A stretch of DNA of 64,000 nt, taken from assembly GCA_016785225.1 (NCBI GenBank), contig JAFBJZ010000772.1, forward strand, positions 744,001 through 808,000. The letters are read 5' to 3'. Of the stretch, positions 55,161-64,000 are shown in pieces; the first letter of the stretch is position 1, and every line of letters starts with the position of its first letter. The notes under the pieces are model-generated. The model saw nothing but the letters and a program-made list of their open reading frames with translations, did no database searches and was not told where the DNA came from. The translations under genes and the position numbers were made by a program. The DNA comes from Psettodes erumei (lineage: Eukaryota > Chordata > Actinopteri > Pleuronectiformes > Psettodidae).

Positions 55161-58100
55161 GTGAGTTCGCATGCTTTCCCCTCAATATCAAAAAAAAAAA
55201 AGATTTAAGTCTTAATGGATGCTGAGGATGTTGCGGCAGGCATGTCACAACCATCGACGCTGTCTGCATTGATAAAACAGCTTTGCAGATGTTTGCGAAG
55301 AGAGACACGTTGTTGTTGTGGTATATTTGTTTGTGATGATGAGGCGGCCCGCAGTACTAACTTGGGGCGCAGTCTTTTTGGCGTTTGGGAAGCGCTGCTG
55401 CAGCTGCTGGATGGTTGATGTGACAAATTGTGCTTTCTATTTAATTAGGCTATTGGCGAGTCTGTCCTGTGGAAATGTGCACGCCGTGCCAAACAGGAAA
55501 GGGCTGTATCATCCAGGAGAGTTTTATAATCTGCAGCTATGTGTTATTTTTTACACGGCTTGCAGCCTGTATGTTCTGCCATCAAAACTGTTAATTTGAA
55601 GAGACGGCTATTTTAAAGTCTACTGTAAAGCAGTGGATGCTAATAATTTAGAAACGTGTTACAGGATGCATAAGCAGCTGGCTGGTTCTTCCTCAGTACA
55701 AGTTTAGATTTTTTCCTTTGTCTTGTATGGTTTCCCTGCTACTGATAAGTTTGATGAGCTATAGCTGATCACCATCTTTCATTTCTTGGCTCCTGTTAAA
55801 TCTTGCATTTGACGATAACTGCGGCTAAAGTGGCGCCTCCATTCACTCCAATGTCACAGTGTCTTTCCCGGGAATGAGGTTAATTTATTGATTGAAGATT
55901 TAAGATAATGCATTGTCTTGCAAAGTTAGGGATGATGAGTGAATCCAGCAGCAGTGATGGGCATTTTGATTCAGTGGAGAATGGAGACCACATTTAGTAT
56001 GTTACGTCGCCTTTGAGCCACTAGATGGCAAGAGAGCGCAAGTTAAAGCAGCTGATTAAAGTTGCATTAGTCTATCAGTCAATGAGCAGATCTGCACCAG
56101 GGTTTCCAAATGAAATCATTACCGCTGGTGATTTCCTTTGTGGAACAATAAACAGACTAAGAAGCCCTCTTTTTTTTTTTTTGTAAAAATCAATGATTTC
56201 TATCAAATCACCGGCAGATACATTACAGGTGCAGACACATGCACACGCTCTGGTCCCTTAACAGTAGCTGCTGTTGTTAAGCCCTGTTGGAGCTGCACAA
56301 GTTGTAGTCCATGATCTGCATGGGTTCCCTGCATTACAGCAGTTTGTCATACCCCGTCATTTCTAAATATACCTTTTTCACTACAGCAGTGCAGTCTTTA
56401 ATTTGACCCTGAGGTCGACACTTTGAGCACGCTGAGATATGTTTTTAAAAAAATTACATTTACTGTGCGTTTCCTTTTTTGATGACTTTGTCTCTTTAAG
56501 TCTTGTTTTTTGGGAATATTATGGCTTCACATGTACTGTTTTTAATCAGTTCATAATCTTAACATATTGCGTTCTGTTTTGTTCTCTGTAACTGCACAAA
56601 CACAGCATATTTGCATTCCCAAATAAATAATCCACATCATGCAAACTGAAATTTAACTCACAATTACTGTTTGGTTTGTATTAAGAAGTTAGATGTTCAG
56701 TCAAAACAGTTTAAATCCAATTCGAAGCAACAACAAACAAAGCTGTGACTTTGGACCGTTACAACCCTTCAGGAAATATGAACATCTTTCACACTTTAAT
56801 TTTCCTTTGCTTATGTCTTCAGTATAACTGTAATGTAGGTGGTAGAACAATATTTTTTTCTTATTTAGTGTAAACATTTTCTTAATCCTTAAATTTGTCC
56901 AATAAACTTGAAAGCACCAAATGTGTACATACACACTTGATTTTATTTGGACAGCATTATCTAGTATAAGAGCTTATGAAGTATTATGAAGTAAGCCACA
57001 TACAGTATTTTCAGTCCATCAGGATATATCACACACCTGCTGTGACACATTCAATAGGGTTTTTTTTTAGGGTTATTTTTTTCCCCCTCTTATAAGTGGC
57101 TGTTCTTTTAAAACATGTGATCTGCAGGTCGCGCTGGTGGTCCTCCAGGGCTTGGGTTGTTCAAGCTGTGATTTCATACAACTTTTTTGTGAGCTCACGC
57201 TGCCAGGAAACAAATTGACACTCAGTTCAGCTTCAGTGGCCTCAGCTCTCAGTAAAGCCAAGGACGACATTTGCCACTGAGATGCTGTGAAATCTGACTT
57301 TCTGTGAGCAGTCGCATCTTTTGTCTCATTTTCTAAGCTCTTCCAAAGACGGCTCCTTCAAGGGTACATAAGTGGCTCATGCATTTCATTTTTGTTGTTG
57401 TTGTTGTTGTTTTTGTGTGCACTTTACAGTCTAGTAAATCCTTTCAAATGGGAATCCTGATGTTTGGCTCAATCAATACATTTAATTAGTGCTGATTAAT
57501 GAAAGTGTGTGGCTGTGGACGGCTGACAGCTTTCTCACTTCACAAGGACACATTCTATTGGCAACCAGGAAGAAACTGCTTTCCACGGTAGGATTTGGAT
57601 TTTACATAGCCATTCAAAATGTAAATCACACATAATGAAAGGATATATGAGATAAGTGTGCATTTCTATTCGATCAAGGGGACATGATAATTCATTCCTT
57701 AATTATTCAACAAATTTCATTATTGCTTGATCAGTTGCTGGTTTGGACACATGCAGGCTGAATGATCACATGTAAATGAAAAGATTTTGAAACGCTCATC
57801 TGTACAAATAATAAAAACTTGTTTTCCTCTCATGTCAGATGTGCCATTGGTAGCGCAAATAGTCTCCACAGACAGATTTGTAGCTGTAGGATAATTTGTG
57901 GGTTTGGTCGGGTCAGCAAAGTGTTAAAAACATGATGCTAATTTTACATGTGAAAACCTTAGTACACTTTAATACTCCAAGGCAGAGTTTATTTCTGGAG
58001 TCTGTTGTTTTGAACACTGTTCTCTGTCAGAGCCCCTCAAAAGTAACGGCTCCAATGACCTTTATTCTGCAAATTAAGCTGTTTTTGCTCGGCGCTGACT

Positions 58101-61100
58101 GATAGATCTTATTATTTCAGCAAAAGTGCATTGAGCATTGAGCAAATACCCTGGAGCCATAGCAACTACATTAACAAAAGTTAATGAAATATATAGAGGC
58201 AGGGCCTAGACTTTGCTTTACTTCTGAAAGCTGTGGCATTTACATTTCTCACATCTATGGAGAGGGATATGAATGTAATATAAAAAAGTAAAATGGTGTA
58301 TACTGACATCTTATGTCTTGTCTATGTAAACATATTCATGCTGCAGTCCATACTGTATACTTTGCCTGTAACTGCAGCTATAGGTCAGTTTAAGTCATTT
58401 TAGTCATGTATTTATTTTTTTTTGGATTGTTGGGAAAAGTCATGATCGCACATGTTTTGCATCACAACAAGATAAACAAGTGCAAAATGATGCAACATTT
58501 TTAAGGCCAAAAGATTTTGCTCAGAAAACATCACAACTGGCATTGGAAAAATAAGAATACGTCTACGATTTAGATTCAGCTTCAGCTTCAGTTCTATGTT
58601 GGCCCTCCCAGCGGCCCGGAAATGTCTGCACCTGATTATGCTTGCATGCATTTAATTAATAATTCGACAATGCACGGCATTGATGTCGGTCAGCCAACAC
58701 TATGCGGGGGAATAGATTGCCTGAGCCTGATATTCAGCCACAGCCTTTTAGCGAGGAGCAGAAACGATGAGCTCAGGCAGATTTCAGATACAGGAGCTCC
58801 AGCGTGGAGCCGCGTTAATCCCCCCTCCCTCAGGTGCCGCCACTCCTGGGGAGAAACGCCACGGACTACAGCTCACCACCGATGCTTGGCTGCGCTCTGA
58901 TTAATGCACTCATCAGTTCTTTTCTTGTTTGTTTTAATGACAAGCATGTCCCTTGTGGGAATCTAGTGACTTTTTGCAAATACTGCTGATGCATATGCTT
59001 ACACCTGCCACTTTTTTCTCTCCTCGTCTTGTGAAAGGACTGCTGCCATAAAGCCTGAGTCTTTTGACATGACAAGGTTGTCAGTTACAGCGCGACACAT
59101 TTTCCACCAGAGAGACAGGAAATACATGAGCTGAGGAAATGAGCAGTGATAAGATCTCAGCGTGTTGTGATGTGTTGTGCTTTGTTGATAAGGCTATTAT
59201 TCATTATTATGCCTTAGACAGCAAAACTCCGTTTGCCATTTCCACACGTGCTTTTTGCAAATACTTTATTTGCTGCTTTACATTTGCAGATGAGATGAAC
59301 TGACTTATTACTAATCATTGTGGAGTGTGGAAAGGATTTAGTCACTTATTTAGACTGTAGAGAAACCGAAGATATCTAGTGAGCATCTTAAATGTTGGAT
59401 CTTTTGAGCTGAGGCTGTTGAGCAGAGGCAGAGAATTGAAATATGGGTCTCTTGGAAACATGCTGAAATTTAATATTTAATGTTAATTTGACAGCATTGA
59501 AAAGGTAGTCAGAGGCACTAAAAGTGTTTTAAAGAGCTGGAGAAAATCGGTTAAAATGGATGTGATTCATTTGATAAAAGTCTCTTGAATTGTTATTTAG
59601 GAGATGATCCATAGATCATCATTTAGATGCTTGATAAATTAAAGAAATACCATCTGTTTTAACAGAGGTTACCTGTGGTGTGAACTCTTTTTTTGAGAGT
59701 TTTGAATTGTTGCTTCTTTAATCAGAAATCTCATGTGCTAACAAGATAAAGTTATTGTGAGTTTTGCAATGTCAAATTAATTTGGAAAAGCATGATGAAG
59801 TTTAACACTCGCCTTTTTAAAGAACATGCAATTAACAAGAAACGCTGACCTGAACATGAGCTCTCCTGAGGCCAAAGGTTGCTAAAGTATAGGTGTTGGA
59901 ATAAGTGTCCCAGTGAGTCCTATATGTCTGAGTAGGTCAGCTGACATGGTAATTATTATTCACATGTCATATTATGCAGTAATTCTGCAGCACGATCGAT
60001 GATGGATGATCATCATCCTGACAAATGCAGATGGGAGAAGAGTTGTGGTCATGCCACATTTGGCTGCCTATATGTGATTGATGATTAAAGTGGACAAATG
60101 ATTCACCGCGCTTAACTGTCTGTTAATAGTGTGATGCCTATTAGCGTGTGATGCCTTGCCTCTGGCACCTCTCAGAGAGCATCATAGCATTTTTTTTTTC
60201 TCTGTATACTTGTATATGTATAATGCAGGGTAGCTGCTTTCTGTGGAAATGAATTTAATTGCGTCCACTCAGCTACATTGCATAGCTATCTGACATACAT
60301 ACAAACATATTACTGTCACGTGCCGTGTGCTGCTCCTGTTTAATAAGTCTTGTAGATACATCTCCTTTCAGCCCGTCTGATCAGTTATAGTGAGCAATTC
60401 TGGGCCTTTGCCAGTGTCCGGTGATGGATCTGTGCGTTATCACTTAGGTGCTTTGAGCCCTATAACATAAAGCCCCTGCGCTTATTCAGCACCCGCGTAC
60501 CTCACTTGTGATCAATGGCCAGCAGTCAGGACAGTGAATGGAGCGCAGATTGAACCACATGTGGGATTTGGATGCTGAATAACTGCCCACTCAACAGGGG
60601 CCACTCATAAATAATGCACCAGCCAGCCAGCCCAGAGTCCCATCTTCTTTGGCCCCTCACAGGTGATGGCTTCGCACTCAGTTCTGTCCAGAGAGCATGA
60701 GGTCGGGGCACAAATACTTGGCGCACCCAGCACCAGCACCAGGCGGCCCTACCTGGCACGGCCATGGGAGAGTGGAGAGAATAATGGAGTTGAGACTGAG
60801 AAAGTAGCAAATAAAGGTTGTGAGGGAGTAGAGGGGTTGTGGCAAAAAAGTTCATTTTGATTAGGGTTTGGGTGGAGTGTTTTCTATATACAGCAGAAAG
60901 CAGTGCATGGTGAGAAGGCTATGGGATTACAGTGCACATAACATGATGTATATATTAATATTGCTTGCATTGTTGGCTAATAATCTGGCTGCAAGTATGA
61001 GTGCAGATTTTATTTATTTTGCATGTTGCGTTGCAGCACATTGTGATATATGACACAATTATATGCTAGAATACAGAGAAACAGGGATACAGGATGATTT

Positions 61101-64000
61101 TCAACAATGTGAATCTCTAATGAAGCAGATGATTTATAAAGAATACATGTCCGTACATTGTTTTGTTCAGCCCAGTGGTTATATTCTGTGTCCTAATGAC
61201 TGTACAAGCAAATTTCTAATGGCGTTCACTGGCTTTATGTGCATTTGGGGTTTTCATCACCAGTTACATTTTAGCCAAATTTTAGTTTTTTTCTGACAAT
61301 GATGGAAATAGGCTTTTTCTTCTTGTATTCATCACACCGGCTGAACTAGAGCCATGCACACACTCCTCGTTTGTTCATTTTTTATGTATTCAGTTTAAGT
61401 AGGCATATTTTGCTCAAGTGGATTCAAGGACATTTAAAAGGTCATGGTGGCAAAAATTGGGCATACATCTTTAATGCAAATCTGGTTGATGGAGCTCTCA
61501 TTTCACCAAATTGAGATCACCTGGTTGCATGACGGCCAGGCTTAACATGCTGCCAGAGCATATTTTCAGATTTAATAATCATGATGATAAGTCATTCCCC
61601 TTTCAGTCATTGACTAGTGATCCAAAAGGTTAATGTGCTACACTAGCAGAGGGAGTAAACCATTGATCTAGAGCAAGGAATGTGGGAGATGTAGCTTTTA
61701 GTGGAACATAAAGAATTTATATTTTATTTTAATTGGTTATTTTCAGAAAGGAAATTCCACTTAAATAGACATGCATTCATCTTGTGGGAGATCCCACAGC
61801 TTCTTCAGTTACTGTGAATTAGCAGTTTTGGCCCTTTTTCTGCTTTCCTCTTCCATTAAATCTTGCAGCCCTTTGGAGGGGCCTTGACCCCTTGCTTGGG
61901 AAACCCTGCTAAACTACTTAACTATATATATATAGAGTAATTACTTTAACTCCACCTACAATGGCTACAAACTGTAAAATCTTGCTACATCAGTATCAAC
62001 AGTTTAATAGTGTCACATACAGTAACATACCAGTCGCAGGGAACATTTTACCATGGAACCATTTTTTAAACTTTGATACTTTAATTATATTTTGGTGATA
62101 ATACTTCTGTACTTTTACTTAAGAAGGGTTTTTTAATTAAAGAACTTAAACTCATAATGGGGTATTTAGGTATTGGTGCAGGTAAGGATCTGAATACTTC
62201 TCCCACCACTGCAGTGCATACAATGATCAGTATTAAATATATATTTATACGTTGTATTTATTTGAATGTGAAGTTCAGTACCCTTCTGTGAGATCTCAGA
62301 GATTGTCTGTACAGAAAACGAGGTGTATCCAGGCGCAGTGGGCTTTTTCTCGTCTCCGCCCGCCCCTTCGTCTGCTTCACACACCGCTTACTCTGCGACA
62401 TTTGGGACGAGTTTCTCACTGCTTGGCTTCTCACATCTTGGACACTGACACAAAATAAATTAAGACACAAAGAAGACACAAGGTTCAGAGTTGGAAGGGG
62501 TTGGTGGCTGAGGTGTGAAACTATTGGGGTGTAAAATTGCCCTGGCAGCCGTGCTGTTGTTTCAGCATTTCATGGCGAGCTGCTCAGCTAGCGTCAGTGC
62601 CTTCTTCCCTCCACCTTTTTTCATTTGTTTTCTCTGTCCGTGCCTCTGCTGGGTCCGGCCATAGCTGTATAGAAGCTATAACTTTATAAGTTACAGCAGT
62701 AACTGTCCAACCTGCTTAGTATGCATGATCTTGCAATTGTTCTTCCTTGACCAGGGAGCTGCAGACTAATAGAGAGGTTCAGTTTTATTCTCCACTAAAA
62801 ACGATCCCAGTGGGAGAGTGCAGGAGGTTCAACAGGCTAATATTCTCCCGTTAATTTGTCCCGAGATGTCCAACTGTTCTCCGGCAGCTATCATTACTTG
62901 CAATCAGTCACGGGGTGGCTAATTGTCTGTGTGTGGGGAAGGAGATCCTTACTGGTGCGAGGAGGAGCCTTGACTGGTGCTTCCGACCGGTGGCAGCGGG
63001 AGTCCAGAGCCGGGACAGAGAGGGCGTAGCAACGCATTTGGCTGACAATGTGTTGCCTGGGGTTTGTTATTAGAAGCATGGGGTGAAATATCATGACTGT
63101 TCTAAGCAGCAGGCAGAACTATGTGACATCAGGCACATTGTTATTTTGGTTCATTAAGTGGTGTCATTTCACTAATTAGTTTTAATAAGGAAAATGTAGG
63201 CCTAAAGCTGGTAATTGGTGACATGTTAATGATTGTAGATTGTGTGCGCGTTATGTGAATAAGAACCCAAATCCAATTAAATACCAAAAAAACTGATCAT
63301 GTTTGATATTGATAGTACAAAAAACAGTTGGAAAAAAAATAGGGCAAAGTTGCTGTATGCTCTATTCTATTATCTATATTTGATGATCGTGTTTACTCAT
63401 ATTAGTTTCAAATTTTCTGCTCTTTCTTTGAACCACTTCTGAACAGATGGCACGACCAGCGCTGCTGCTCTCCTCCCTTGTGTGTCTGATTCTACATTCA
63501 TAAAGCCAATGCTAGACTAGATTAGTTCCTCTGATGTCCATGAAGCAATTTCTCATTATTGCCTGTGGTTGAGAGTGGGCAGACTACTGCCTGGGAGCAC
63601 ACAGGACAGTGTTTGTCTGTTCTGACAGGCTGCAGAAAGTCTTTGTGCCCAGAGTGAAAGAAATAAAAGAACGGAGGAGAGACTCCTCCAGTGGGCTGTG
63701 TCTGGTGTTGGCCTGCCCTGCGGTAAGGCAAGGTTATTCAGATGAAAGATGGTGTTGAGATTAGTGAGCCCTGCCCGAGCGCGTGGACGTCCAGCAATGC
63801 CGCACTGCGTGATTTATGAGAGTCGTGATATCGGCGGTTGCCACATGAATAAACCATGTGGCCAGAATTAAGCTCCTGTTAAACGACGCGGAGCATTTTC
63901 CCAGGTGCCTCAATCTCCGAGTGGAAATCATAGTCATAGCTGCTGTTGTGTTATAGCACTTTCATGAGAAAACATCTTGATGGCCCAGTGCAGTCGCTGA
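55161..64000 (+). other. Presumed large first intron, no supported coding exon
   Basis: Nearly 9 kb of AT-leaning DNA following the donor at 55,161. It contains a (TTG)n run at about 57,388-57,412 and several evenly mixed blocks that resemble non-coding conserved DNA, for example near 60,340-60,700 and 62,750-63,080. The only start-like exon candidate is at 63,447 and is listed as a finding. No minus-strand gene was recognised. Confidence 0.4.

Overview
The window looks like nuclear DNA of a ray-finned fish, probably a spiny-rayed teleost. The basis is interrupted vertebrate genes with short introns bounded by GT-AG, protein sequences close to but distinct from mammalian orthologues, many (CA)n/(TG)n runs, and degraded fish-type retroelement fragments. 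No species can be named from sequence alone. Nothing bacterial, viral or organellar was seen.

Layout. Positions 1-21,500 hold no gene I can support. This part is more GC- and CpG-rich than the rest and carries several short blocks that look regulatory. A dispersed-repeat-like stretch follows near 21,700-22,100. The gene block runs from about 24 to 49 kb: SNAPC5 (+), LCTL (+), ZWILCH (-), RPL4 (+) and MAP2K1 (-). All five were rebuilt exon by exon with intact frames: 114, 570, 591, 369 and 395 residues. ZWILCH and RPL4 are divergent and share about 0.55 kb of promoter DNA. LCTL/ZWILCH and RPL4/MAP2K1 are tail-to-tail pairs. From 49 to 54.8 kb there is repeat-rich intergenic DNA with two LTR-like fragments. 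At 54.86-55.16 kb a CRE-bearing promoter and an ATG-free first exon start a new plus-strand gene, whose intron seems to fill the rest of the window. By gene order this may be megf11.

The block matches the human 15q22.31 neighbourhood (MAP2K1, SNAPC5, RPL4, ZWILCH, LCTL, then SMAD6; MEGF11 on the other side). The difference is that SNAPC5 lies beyond LCTL instead of between MAP2K1 and RPL4. The left desert would then be smad6-side regulatory DNA, which is inference only.

The genes do unrelated housekeeping and signalling jobs: snRNA transcription (SNAPC5), a klotho/lactase-like membrane glycosidase relative (LCTL), kinetochore checkpoint (ZWILCH), ribosome (RPL4) and the ERK cascade (MAP2K1). 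RPL4 also hosts four C/D snoRNAs, two SNORD16 and two SNORD18. The most interesting points are a textbook U12-type intron in RPL4 that hosts a snoRNA at adjusted spacing, and a possible membrane-versus-soluble switch at the 3' end of LCTL. I found no clearly new biological system.
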